Positions 43,413 through 51,360 of a stretch of 64,000 nt of DNA are shown one piece after another. Made by a program: the position numbers and the translations under genes. The first letter of the stretch is position 1. The number at the start of each line of letters is the position of its first letter. The stretch is from Catellatospora sichuanensis (GTDB taxonomy: Bacteria > Actinomycetota > Actinomycetes > Mycobacteriales > Micromonosporaceae). The notes below the pieces were generated by a model. That model ran no database searches and had not been told where the DNA came from. It worked only from the letters and a program-made list of their open reading frames with translations. Location: the NCBI RefSeq assembly GCF_007483665.1, contig NZ_VIQO01000026.1, positions 62,001 through 126,000 on the forward strand. The letters run 5' to 3'.

Positions 43413-44429
43413 ATGCCCCTGTTCGACCTACCGCTCGACCAGCTCCGGCACCACACGCCCGACGTCGCCGAACCCGCCGACTTCGACGAGTTCTGGTCCG
43501 CGACCCTCAAGGAGACCGCCGCCCACCCGGTGCTCGGCGACGTCCGGCCGGTGCGCACCGGCCTGCCCCTGCTCGACACCTGGGACGTCACCTTCACCGG
43601 CTTCGGCGGCGACCCCGTCCGCGCCTGGTACACCCGCCCCGCCGGAGACGACACCCCACTGCCCGCGATCGTCGAATACGTCGGCTACGGCCGCGGCCGC
43701 GGACTGCCCCACGAACGGCTGACCTGGCCCGTCGCCGGCTACGCGCACCTGCTCATGGACGCCCGCGGGCAGGGCGGCCAGTACGGCAGCGGCGGTGACA
43801 CCCCCGACCCGCACGGCACCGCGCTCGGCGGGCCGTGGCCGTCCACCCGCGGCATCCTCGACCCGCACGACTACTACTACCGGCGGCTCATCACCGACGC
43901 CGTCCGAGCCGTCGAAGCCGCCCGCGCCCTGCCCGGCGTCGACGCCGACCGGATCGTCGCCACCGGCAACAGCCAGGGCGGCGGCCTGGCCCTCGCGGTC
44001 GCCGGACTCGTACCCGACCTCGCCGCGCTGATCACCACCGCACCGCTGCTGTGCCACCTCCAGCGCGCCATCGAGATCACCGACGCCCCGCCGTACGGCG
44101 AGATCGTCAACTTCCTGGCCGTGCACCGCGAGGCCGAGGACGCCGTCCGGCGCACCCTGTCCTACGTCGACGGCGTCGCCTTCGCCCGCCGCGCCGTCGC
44201 CCCCGCGCACTTCGGCACCGGCCTGCGCGACAACGTCTGCCCACCCAGCGGCGTATTCGCCGCCCACAACCACTACGGCGCCGCCAACGGCCGCCCGCAA
44301 CGCCCCACCCGCGAGATCCACGCCTACCCGTTCAACCACCACGAGGGCGGCGAGGCCTACCAGGTACAGCGGCAGCTCGCCTGGTTGTCCTCGGTCCTGC
44401 ACGCCGACCGGGACTCCGCCACCCCCTGA
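43413..44429 (+). CDS. Acetylxylan esterase (CE7 family)
   Basis: A 338-residue CE7 esterase: FDEFWSATLKETAAHPVLG, LMDARGQGGQYGSGGDT, ATGNSQGGGLALAVAG (nucleophile Ser in GNSQG), GLRDNVCPPSGVFAAHNHYG (Asp) and FNHHEGGEAYQ (His). No signal peptide, so it deacetylates imported xylo-oligosaccharides. Directly downstream of the LacI gene (six-base gap) and thus co-regulated with the importer. Confidence 0.94.
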   Translation: MPLFDLPLDQLRHHTPDVAEPADFDEFWSATLKETAAHPVLGDVRPVRTGLPLLDTWDVTFTGFGGDPVRAWYTRPAGDDTPLPAIVEYVGYGRGRGLPHERLTWPVAGYAHLLMDARGQGGQYGSGGDTPDPHGTALGGPWPSTRGILDPHDYYYRRLITDAVRAVEAARALPGVDADRIVATGNSQGGGLALAVAGLVPDLAALITTAPLLCHLQRAIEITDAPPYGEIVNFLAVHREAEDAVRRTLSYVDGVAFARRAVAPAHFGTGLRDNVCPPSGVFAAHNHYGAANGRPQRPTREIHAYPFNHHEGGEAYQVQRQLAWLSSVLHADRDSATP

Positions 44430-44485
44430 GCCGACCGGGCCGGGTGCGACATACCGCCTCCCGGCCCGAACCGGATGATGTGGCC

Positions 44486-44893
44486 ATGCCTGCCTCCACT
44501 GAGACGCGCTGCCGACGCTGCGGACGCGCCCTGGCCGCACACCGCGACCCCGCCGGCCTTTTCGAAGGAATGCACTGGGTGTGCTTCCACTACGAGTTCG
44601 AACACGATCCGACCGACCCGGACGACGACTGCGGGATCGCCGGATGCCCCTCCGCCCCTGCCGTGCGACACAAGGAGCGGCTGGCCGCCACGGTGCGCGA
44701 ACTGCTCGCCGACTGGTCGGCCGGCGAACCACCCGCGAACTGGGAGAACCACACCGTGCCGGACTACCTGGCGGCGCTCGCGGCCTGGCTGGACGACAGC
44801 GACGGCTACTACGCCGGGCGCGGCCGGGCGGTTCCGGCTGACGGGTGGCAGGTCGCGGCGGAGGCGCTCCGAGCCGCCACCGTATACGAGTAG
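44486..44893 (+). CDS. Small cysteine-rich protein of unknown function
   Basis: A 135-residue protein with CRRCG at the start and WVCFHYEFEHDPTDPDDDCG, then GCPSAP: four to five cysteines and histidines that could bind zinc. The second half is helical (RLAATVRELLADWSAGEPPA; LAALAAWLDDSDGYYAGRGR). The family is not recognised. Start uncertain: GTG at 44480 is also in frame. Ends before a strong terminator. Confidence 0.6.
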   Translation: MPASTETRCRRCGRALAAHRDPAGLFEGMHWVCFHYEFEHDPTDPDDDCGIAGCPSAPAVRHKERLAATVRELLADWSAGEPPANWENHTVPDYLAALAAWLDDSDGYYAGRGRAVPADGWQVAAEALRAATVYE

Positions 44894-44922
44894 CAGGGGT
44901 GCGCCCCCGCCCCGCACATGAT

Positions 44923-44965
44923 CGAAGCCCCGTCCATGCCGGTCCACGGCATGGACGGGGCTTCG
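44923..44965. terminator. Bidirectional hairpin terminator
   Basis: A perfect 19-bp stem (arms 44923-44941 and 44947-44965, loop GTCCA) between two convergent genes. Confidence 0.8.
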
Positions 44966-44976
44966 GCCGGTGGGAC

Positions 44977-45426
44977 TCAGCCGCCCAGCTCGCGCTTGCG
45001 GCGCAGCAGCGCGCCGCGCAACGCCCGGGCCCGGACGAGGTTGCCCGCCGCGACCATGAGCAGCACCACGACCATCAGGTATGCAGCCCAGTGCACTCCG
45101 CCACGGGTCAGCGCCACCAGCGCGGTCAGCCCCGCGAGCAGGCCGGATGCGGCCAGCGCGAGCCAGCCGGCGATCACGCGGTCGAGCGCGAACAGCGGCG
45201 TACGCCGGGACAGCACCCAGCTGCCGTAACCGGCCCAGCCCAGCCCGACCAGCACCAGCGCCCCGAAGGCGAGCTGCGTGCGCAACGGCAACACCGGCTC
45301 GCTCAGCCACAGCAGGCCGACGAACGCGGCCCCGAGCAGGCCGCCGAGCAGCGCGACGGTGGTGGCCACCCGGCGGCGCAACGACAGCGGGCCGGACAGT
45401 CGGGAGATGAGTTCGTCGGCGTTCAC
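44977..45426 (-). CDS. Membrane protein coupled to an ECF sigma factor
   Basis: A 149-residue protein with four transmembrane helices (about 20-42, 50-70, 80-102 and 112-130) and a basic C-terminus. Its GTG overlaps the stop of the sigma gene (GTGA). The position suggests an anti-sigma or accessory role, but the short cytoplasmic N-terminus (NADELISRLSGPLSLRRR) has no HxxxCxxC motif. The family is not recognised. Confidence 0.65.
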   Translation of the reverse strand: MNADELISRLSGPLSLRRRVATTVALLGGLLGAAFVGLLWLSEPVLPLRTQLAFGALVLVGLGWAGYGSWVLSRRTPLFALDRVIAGWLALAASGLLAGLTALVALTRGGVHWAAYLMVVVLLMVAAGNLVRARALRGALLRRKRELGG

Positions 45427-45947
45427 GGGCGGCCTTCCTTCCGGTTCATTTCCTCGCGCAGCAGGCGCCGCGCACGGGACAGGCGGGACTTGACCGTGCC
45501 GACGGGTACGTCGCAGATCAGCGCGCACGTCTCCAGCGGCAGGTCCTCGAGATGGAAAAGGATCAGCACCTCCCGCTCCCGGGCCGGCAGCGCCGCCAGC
45601 CCGGCCACCAGCTCAGCCCGGTCCACCAGCGCGTCTGCGGGATCGGGTGACACCGGCTCGGCATCGGTCGCGATCTCGGGCCGGGCGTACTCGGCCCGCA
45701 GCCGGTTGGTCACCGCCCGCCGCGCGATCGTGAACAGCCACGGCGTGAACCGCTCCGGCTGCCGCAGCCCCGGCAGCCCGCGCACCACGGCGAGCCACAC
45801 CTCCTGCGTCACGTCGTCGGCCTCGGCCGGGCCGATCATGCGCCGCACGTATCCCCACACCGGCGCGTGCCAGGCCCGCACCAGCTCCGCGAGCGCGTCC
45901 CGCTCACCGAGCCGGCAGCGGACCACCAGCAGCTCGTCACTACTCAT
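45423..45947 (-). CDS. ECF RNA polymerase sigma factor
   Basis: A 174-residue sigma70-family protein. Region 2: FTPWLFTIARRAVTNRLR and MIGPAEADDVTQEVWLAVVR. Region 4: LPAREREVLILFHLEDLPLE, CDVPVGTVKSRLSRARRLLR. AGGAGG lies six bases before the ATG at 45947. Co-translated with the downstream membrane protein gene, probably its regulator. Confidence 0.92.
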   Translation of the reverse strand: MSSDELLVVRCRLGERDALAELVRAWHAPVWGYVRRMIGPAEADDVTQEVWLAVVRGLPGLRQPERFTPWLFTIARRAVTNRLRAEYARPEIATDAEPVSPDPADALVDRAELVAGLAALPAREREVLILFHLEDLPLETCALICDVPVGTVKSRLSRARRLLREEMNRKEGRP

Positions 45948-46010
45948 GCCTGCCTCCTCGCCCAGCACAGTCGCCGGACGGGACGTCCAGGTTCACGCCA
46001 TCGCCGTGAG

Positions 46011-46057
46011 AAAAACCGAAGCTCCGCCCATGCTGCCAGAGCAGCACGGACGGAGCT
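46011..46057 (-). terminator. Intrinsic terminator of the DUF305 gene
   Basis: Arms 46020-46035 and 46042-46057 form a 16-bp stem with two mismatches or wobbles. On the minus strand it is followed by CGGTTTTT, a T-tract unusual for this genome. Confidence 0.7.
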
Positions 46058-46107
46058 CCGGACACGCGACCGGGGACCTTCGGACGCGGGTCGGCCAGGG
46101 CGCGGGG

Positions 46108-46689
46108 TCAGGCCGCGACGAGGCCCAGCATCTGCTTGATCTGCTCGGTGCGAGACAGGGTGATCCGGTTGGCGAGGTCCTTGACCTGCGCGTTGATGCC
46201 GCTGTCGGTCTCCATGCGGGCCATCTCGACGGCATTGTGCTGGTGGCCGATCAGCAGGTTCAGGAACGTCGTCTGGAACTGCGCGCCGCTCGCCTTGCGC
46301 AGCGCCGCCATCTCGTCCGCGCCGGTGATCGGCAGGCCACCGTGCGAAGCGTGCGCGTTCGGGTCATGGCCGGCGGTGGTCGGCTCGCCCCAGGTGTTCA
46401 GCCAGCCCTGCATGACCTCCAGCTCCGTGGTCTGGGTGACCTCGATCGCGCCCGCGAGCATCGCCACCTCCTCGCTGGTCCCGCGGGTACGGGCGAGTTT
46501 GACCATCTCCAGGCCCTGCGTGTGGTGGGTGACCATCATCTGCAGGAACATCACGTCGGTCGCGTTGAACGTCGCGTCGGCCACCGGCGCGGCGGGCGGC
46601 TGGTAGGCCGCCGGTTCGGGCGCGGCGGTGCCGCAGGCGGCCAGCAGGGCGAGCGCGGCGGTGGCCAGCGCGATCCGGATCTTTCTCAT
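46108..46689 (-). CDS. DUF305 lipoprotein
   Basis: A 193-residue lipoprotein (lipobox LAAC in ALALLAACGTAAP). The ferritin-like DUF305 domain has FLQMMVTHHTQGLEMVKLAR and FLNLLIGHQHNAVEMARMET, the paired MMxxHHxxA/G-type metal motifs. DUF305 proteins are often found with copper or heavy-metal handling genes; none is near here, so the ligand is unknown. Exported and anchored to the outer face of the membrane. Its own intrinsic terminator follows. Confidence 0.88.
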   Translation of the reverse strand: MRKIRIALATAALALLAACGTAAPEPAAYQPPAAPVADATFNATDVMFLQMMVTHHTQGLEMVKLARTRGTSEEVAMLAGAIEVTQTTELEVMQGWLNTWGEPTTAGHDPNAHASHGGLPITGADEMAALRKASGAQFQTTFLNLLIGHQHNAVEMARMETDSGINAQVKDLANRITLSRTEQIKQMLGLVAA

Positions 46690-46901
46690 CGGCGTGGTCC
46701 TGTTCGGAGGGGGCGTGTTCGCCGGGGTGGTGTACGCGGGAAGGTCGAGTCCACAGCCGCGGTCAGGAGCGCGGCGAACAGCGCTGCGGGACGGTCGCCG
46801 ACCGGCGGGCGAGGCGCGGCAGGCGGGGCCGAGCGACGGCCGGTCGGAGCGGCGGGGTGGTGACCGGCGGGCCGCACGGGGGAACGGCCCGCCGGAGTCC
46901 G

Positions 46902-47717
46902 TCAGATCGGCAGCCAGAGCGCGAGCGTGTAGTACGACGGCTCCCAGGTGACGATCGAGCTGTGCGACTGCCGGCAGCGGTAGCGCACGCCCTGGTAGGT
47001 CACCTCGTCACCGGTCCGGTAGGTCCGCCCAGGGGCCCACTCGGCACCGGTGGGCGCGCCGGGCGCGGTGCCGGTCGGGCGGGCCGTCGGCGACGCGGCC
47101 GGGCTCGACGGCCGCACCGTCGGGCGGGCGCTCGGGCGCGCGGTCGGCGACGCGGTGGGCCGGGCCGTCGGCGACGGCGCGGCGGTCGGCGACGGGGCCG
47201 GGCCGCCCCCGCCGATCTGCAGGTCGATGCAGTTGTAGAAGGCCATCGGGGTATCGCCGATGTTCCAGATCGCCAGCAGGGTCTGCCGGCCGCTGAACCC
47301 GGCCAGGCTCACCTGGTGTGACACGGTCGCGTTCGGCTGGCGGCCGCCGTCTTCGAAGAACGCGATCCGCCTGCCCCCGATGAAGTACTCCCAACTGCTG
47401 GTGGAGTGCCGGGCGGTGAGCACCCAGTTGAAGGTGACCGAGGAGCCGACCGAGGTCGCGGGCCAGTTGCGGCCGTTGTCGTTCAGCACGGCGAACTGTG
47501 CCAGGCCGCCGTGGCAGTTGCGCTGCCCCTTCGGGCCCTCGACGCTCTGCGGCTCGTACTGGATCGGGCCGCAGTCGCCGACCCTGCCCGACGCGCACAG
47601 CGCCTGGCGGCTCGGGGGCGACGAGACGTACCCGTGGGCGGACGCGGGCGAGGCGACCGCCAGTGACGCGGTCACGAGACCCAGCGCCACCAGCGGGTAG
47701 GCGACCAGTCTTCGCAT
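46902..47717 (-). CDS. Lytic polysaccharide monooxygenase (AA10) with CBM5/12
   Basis: A 271-residue secreted enzyme. The signal peptide is predicted to end before His28, giving the mature N-terminus HGYVSSPPSR, with His as first residue of the copper histidine brace. The second brace His lies in LTARHSTSSWEYFIGG, and AFYNCIDLQI carries the axial aromatic. An Ala/Pro/Thr-Arg repeat linker (about 180-225) joins a C-terminal CBM5/12 (AEWAPGRTYRTGDEVTYQGV, ending TLALW). The fold suggests oxidative cleavage of chitin or cellulose; chitin is more likely given the CBM. It stands alone. Confidence 0.93.
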   Translation of the reverse strand: MRRLVAYPLVALGLVTASLAVASPASAHGYVSSPPSRQALCASGRVGDCGPIQYEPQSVEGPKGQRNCHGGLAQFAVLNDNGRNWPATSVGSSVTFNWVLTARHSTSSWEYFIGGRRIAFFEDGGRQPNATVSHQVSLAGFSGRQTLLAIWNIGDTPMAFYNCIDLQIGGGGPAPSPTAAPSPTARPTASPTARPSARPTVRPSSPAASPTARPTGTAPGAPTGAEWAPGRTYRTGDEVTYQGVRYRCRQSHSSIVTWEPSYYTLALWLPI

Positions 47718-47836
47718 GGGATGAACTCCGTTCCTGCCGGGGGCACGCACACGGCCGGCAGCCCGGCTGACGGGGCGGCGGCGTGCGGCGGCGACCGCGG
47801 TGCACGGCCGATGACCGGAACGCTACGGAGAACTCC

Positions 47837-47864
47837 CTTGTGGAGACCTTAAACGCCCCACAAG
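47837..47864. promoter_or_regulatory. Candidate operator between LPMO and kinase genes
   Basis: CTTGTGG (47837-47843) and CCACAAG (47858-47864) form a 7-base inverted repeat with a 14-base spacer in the 270-bp divergent gap. The spacer holds AGACCTTAAACGCC. Confidence 0.35.
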
Positions 47865-47987
47865 ATCCGCATAAACCTCGGCCGGACCCGGTTGTCTTCC
47901 CGACTCGCGCCGCAGCGCGGCGGGGCGCGGAAGGGTGACATCGGTGCGGATCGGTTTGCGGGCCGCCGGGGCGGGTAGAGCCACGGA

Positions 47988-49406
47988 ATGGGCAGACTGC
48001 TGGGCGCCCGGTACCAGGTCGACGAGGAGATCGGGCACGGTGGCATGGCCACCGTCTGGAGTGGACGCGATCTGCGCCTGCGCCGCCCGGTCGCGGTGAA
48101 GATCCTGGACCCCGCGCGATTCGCCGACACCGCGACACGACAGCGCTTCTGGCGTGAGGCGCAGGCCGTTGCCGCGCTGCCGCACCCGCACATCGTCGCG
48201 GTGTACGACGTCGCGGTCGAAACCGACGACGCCTACGTGGTGATGGAACTGGTCGACGGGCCCAGCGTGCACACCCTGCTGCAGGACGGCCCGCTGCACC
48301 GCGACCAGGCCGTCGGCATCGCCGTGCAGACGTGCGCCGCGCTGGCCGCCGCGCACTCCGCCGGCATCGTGCACCGCGACGTGACCGCGGCCAACCTGCT
48401 GGTCAACTCGTCGGGCATGGTCAAGGTGTGCGACTTCGGCATCGCGGCGTGGCAGGAGGCGGCGTACCCGTCACTGGTCGCGGGCACCCGCGGCTACACC
48501 GCGCCCGAACAGGCCGCGGGCGGCCCGGTCGACGCGCGCACCGACGTGTTCGGGCTGGGCTGCTCGCTGTATGCGATGCTCACCGGTGCCCCGCCGCCGG
48601 CCGGGCACGACGGCGACGGCGTACGCGACGATCTACTGCGCGCCGGTGTGCCCACGCAGCTCGCGGAACTCACCGGTCGGCTGACCGCGGCCGACCCCGG
48701 GCAGCGGCCGGGCAGCGCCGAGCAGGTCGCCGCGCAGCTGCTGACCATCGGCGAGGCGATCGTGCCCGACCCGTACGCGACCGCCCAGCTGTCGGACACC
48801 CTCATCTCGGCGCCGGTGTCGCCGTCCGTGGCCCGGTCGGCGCCGGGCACGCTGGTCGGGGTGGCCTCGGTGCCACCTCCCCCGCCCGCCCGGCCCTCGC
48901 GCGCCGCCAGATCCGCCCGGCCTGACCGGCCCGACCGCTGGCTGCGCCCGGTGCTGTGGGGCACCGCGGCCGTGGTGGCCATTGTGGCCGGGCTCATGCT
49001 CATCGTGCTCGCCTCCGCCGGCGCGCCGGCCGGCAACGCCGCCGTGGCGGGGCCGTCGAACGCGACCGCCAAGTCGAACGCGGCGAGCACCACCGGGCCC
49101 GCCGCGCCCAAGCCCTCGGCGGCCCGCCCCGCCGACCCGCTGGTGCAGCTGCGGCAGGAGATCGACCGGCTGGCCCACACGGGCGGCATCGCCGGCAAGG
49201 ACGCCGCCGAGCTGCGCAAGCAGATCCAGGACATCGAGAAGCGGCTGCGCCGCGACGGCGACGGCGACGCCGCCGACGAGGCCCGGGAGCTGCTGGCCAA
49301 GCTGCGCGACATGCGCGGCGACGGTGACCTGTCGGATGGCGCGTACGGGGTGCTGGAACCGATCGTGGGCCGCCTCGCCGACACCCTCGCCGACGGCGAG
49401 ACCTGA
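47988..49406 (+). CDS. Serine/threonine protein kinase with one transmembrane helix
   Basis: A 472-residue Pkn-type kinase. Kinase domain about 8-260: GHGGMATVW glycine loop, VAVKIL lysine, HRDVTAANLL catalytic loop (near residue 130), KVCDFGIAAW and GTRGYTAPEQAAG. The catalytic loop has Thr where most bacterial Ser/Thr kinases have Lys (HRDxKxxN). A Pro-rich juxtamembrane region, one helix (about 323-345) and an extracytoplasmic helical domain (PLVQLRQEIDRLAHTGGIAG; KQIQDIEKRLRRDGDGDAAD) follow. There are no PASTA repeats. The outer domain resembles stalk helices of unknown ligand. Confidence 0.9.
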   Translation: MGRLLGARYQVDEEIGHGGMATVWSGRDLRLRRPVAVKILDPARFADTATRQRFWREAQAVAALPHPHIVAVYDVAVETDDAYVVMELVDGPSVHTLLQDGPLHRDQAVGIAVQTCAALAAAHSAGIVHRDVTAANLLVNSSGMVKVCDFGIAAWQEAAYPSLVAGTRGYTAPEQAAGGPVDARTDVFGLGCSLYAMLTGAPPPAGHDGDGVRDDLLRAGVPTQLAELTGRLTAADPGQRPGSAEQVAAQLLTIGEAIVPDPYATAQLSDTLISAPVSPSVARSAPGTLVGVASVPPPPPARPSRAARSARPDRPDRWLRPVLWGTAAVVAIVAGLMLIVLASAGAPAGNAAVAGPSNATAKSNAASTTGPAAPKPSAARPADPLVQLRQEIDRLAHTGGIAGKDAAELRKQIQDIEKRLRRDGDGDAADEARELLAKLRDMRGDGDLSDGAYGVLEPIVGRLADTLADGET

Positions 49407-49423
49407 GCCGCGGCGTGGACCGG

Positions 49424-50320
49424 TCAGTCCGGGATCGCGGACACGACCACGGCGCAGACCGGCAGCGGCATCTCGGCGTCGGCGCGTGAGATCCACACCT
49501 GGACACCTGTGCCGGGCAGGTCCAGCAGCGCCTCACCGTCGACAACGGTATGCCCGCCCGCGAGCAACGCCTGCCTGACGTCGTCGAGCACCGCGGGATA
49601 TGGCGGTTTCAGGTCGACGCCGTGATAGTCGACCCGGTCCGCCTTCGTCACGAAGATCCGCCGGACCAGACCGTCCGGACCGTACTCCACGACCAGCCCG
49701 TCCTCCCAGAAGTGGTCCTCTTCGGGCTCCCGCGAGCCCGGGGGGAGCGTCCAGCTCATACCGCCGTTGAGTTTGCGGCGTACATCCGCCCGCGGCTCGC
49801 CCAGCCGCACCGGCCCCACCCCGACCCCACTGACAACCTGGTACACCCGCCCCGGCGCGCTCGCTCTCTCGCCCGCGGGGAACTCGTTCAGGTCGTTGAC
49901 GTCCATCACGCGACCGGGCCCGAACGCGGACACCGCCTCCACTGGGGCGTCCGGTTCAGAGGAGGGCACGTAGAGGGCGATGCTGTGCTCGGCGAAGGTG
50001 CAGCCGGAGCTGTCCTCCACCAGGTCGACACCGATCCCGCGCAGCGCCGCCATCACCTCGGCCGCCGGACCGGCCAGGGGCACGCCCCGATAGGTGACAC
50101 CGTCCGGGTCCGGGATCTCGATGAGGTACAGGCCCTCCTCCGGCGAGCAGGTCACCAGCGCTGATCCGTTGGCTGGCTGGTCGGTCAGGTGCTCCGAATA
50201 CCCGCCACGCCGAAACCCGCTGGACGGGCCCAGCAGCGCCCGCAGCTCGGCGCGTGCCATACCGAACCGCAGCGGCCCGACGCCTGCGCCTGGCTCGACT
50301 TCCCAGCGCCGATCGTTCAC
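49424..50320 (-). CDS. Hypothetical protein with an internal duplication
   Basis: A 298-residue soluble protein. Two halves start alike: EPGAGVGPLRFGMARAELRA (about residues 8-28) and VSGVGVGPVRLGEPRADVRR (about 165-185). Both then have a short strand-rich stretch including EEGLYLIEIPDPDGVTYRGV and EDGLVVEYGPDGLVRRIFV. This suggests a tandem duplication of an approximately 140-residue unit. Function not recognised. The GTG at 50320 starts VNDRRWEVEPG. It has no signal peptide. Confidence 0.7.
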   Translation of the reverse strand: MNDRRWEVEPGAGVGPLRFGMARAELRALLGPSSGFRRGGYSEHLTDQPANGSALVTCSPEEGLYLIEIPDPDGVTYRGVPLAGPAAEVMAALRGIGVDLVEDSSGCTFAEHSIALYVPSSEPDAPVEAVSAFGPGRVMDVNDLNEFPAGERASAPGRVYQVVSGVGVGPVRLGEPRADVRRKLNGGMSWTLPPGSREPEEDHFWEDGLVVEYGPDGLVRRIFVTKADRVDYHGVDLKPPYPAVLDDVRQALLAGGHTVVDGEALLDLPGTGVQVWISRADAEMPLPVCAVVVSAIPD

Positions 50321-50370
50321 CGGGCGCACCCTATCGGAGCCGGCGGGCGGGGCACGCCACCTGGATCGTC

Positions 50371-51288
50371 CTAGGAGGATGGGGCGGTGTCGTGGGCCCG
50401 GGTGGCGATGGCGGCGGCGACCAGGCGGGCGGCGGGGCTGGGTTCGTGGCGGCCGCGGCGGTGCATCAGGTCCAGGCGACGGGCGCCGACCAGCGGGGTG
50501 GTGATGGCACGGACCGCCGGATGCTCCTCGGGCAGGGCCAGCGCGGGCACCACGGCGGCGGCCAGGCCGGCCGCGACCACAGCGAGCGCGGCGGGGAACT
50601 CCAGGCACTCGTGCCGGCGGTCCAGGGTCAGGCCGTGCTGGGCGCACACCCGGTCGAGCACGCGGCGCACCGCGGTGTCGGGCGGCCCGTCGACCCAGGG
50701 CCGTTCCCGCAGCACGGCGAGGTCGGTGACCGCACCCCAGCGGCGCGGCACCACGATCCGGTACGGATCGTCGAACAGCTTCACCGTGCGCAGCCCGGCC
50801 GGGTCGCGAGCGGGAGCGGCCGCGTCGGACTCCGTGATCAGCAGATCCAGTTCGCCGGTACGCAGCGCGGCCCGCCCCGGCTCCGGCTCGTACTGGCGGA
50901 TGCGCAGCGTGACCGCGGGCGTGCTGGTGACGAGGTCTTCGGCCACCGGGACCACCAGGTGCCGGATCGCGGTCGGGAACGCCCCGACGAGCACCGGCCC
51001 GGCCACCTGCCCGGTGAACGCGGCCAGCTCGTGTTCGGCGGCGGCCAGCACCTGGCCGAGCTTCGCGGCGTGGCCTGCCAGCATCCGCCCGGCCGGGGTC
51101 AGCCCGGCGGCGCGCCGCCCGCCCAGCTGCGAGCGGTCCAGCAGGGTGACCCCGGTCTCCGCCTCCAGCCGCGCGATGTGCTGCGACACCGCCGACGGGG
51201 TCAGGTGCAGCACGGATGCGGCGGCGAGCACGCCGCCCGCGTCGGCGACGGCGCGCAGCACGGCGAGGCGGCGCGGGTCGATCTGCAT
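50371..51288 (-). CDS. LysR-family transcriptional regulator
   Basis: A 305-residue LysR protein: LAVLRAVADAGGVLAAASVL, SAVSQHIARLEAETGVTLLD and an effector domain from about 90 (GPVLVGAFPTAIRHLVVPVA; LDLLITESDAA). It is divergent from the cyclase-family gene, its likely target. The tail (RRLDLMHRRGRHEPSPAARL) is a common C-terminal feature of this group. Confidence 0.92.
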   Translation of the reverse strand: MQIDPRRLAVLRAVADAGGVLAAASVLHLTPSAVSQHIARLEAETGVTLLDRSQLGGRRAAGLTPAGRMLAGHAAKLGQVLAAAEHELAAFTGQVAGPVLVGAFPTAIRHLVVPVAEDLVTSTPAVTLRIRQYEPEPGRAALRTGELDLLITESDAAAPARDPAGLRTVKLFDDPYRIVVPRRWGAVTDLAVLRERPWVDGPPDTAVRRVLDRVCAQHGLTLDRRHECLEFPAALAVVAAGLAAAVVPALALPEEHPAVRAITTPLVGARRLDLMHRRGRHEPSPAARLVAAAIATRAHDTAPSS

Positions 51289-51300
51289 TCAGTCAGGCTA

Positions 51301-51311
51301 CATGCCGCATG
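51301..51311. promoter_or_regulatory. Short palindrome in the divergent LysR/cyclase gap
   Basis: CATGC-C-GCATG is a perfect 11-base palindrome 12 bases upstream of the LysR start, in the 72-bp divergent intergenic region. It is a possible operator; only position and symmetry support it. Confidence 0.3.
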
Positions 51312-51360
51312 AAGAGATCGTCGCTTGTGCTGTATGCCAAGCACGGCGGACCATGGAGGC

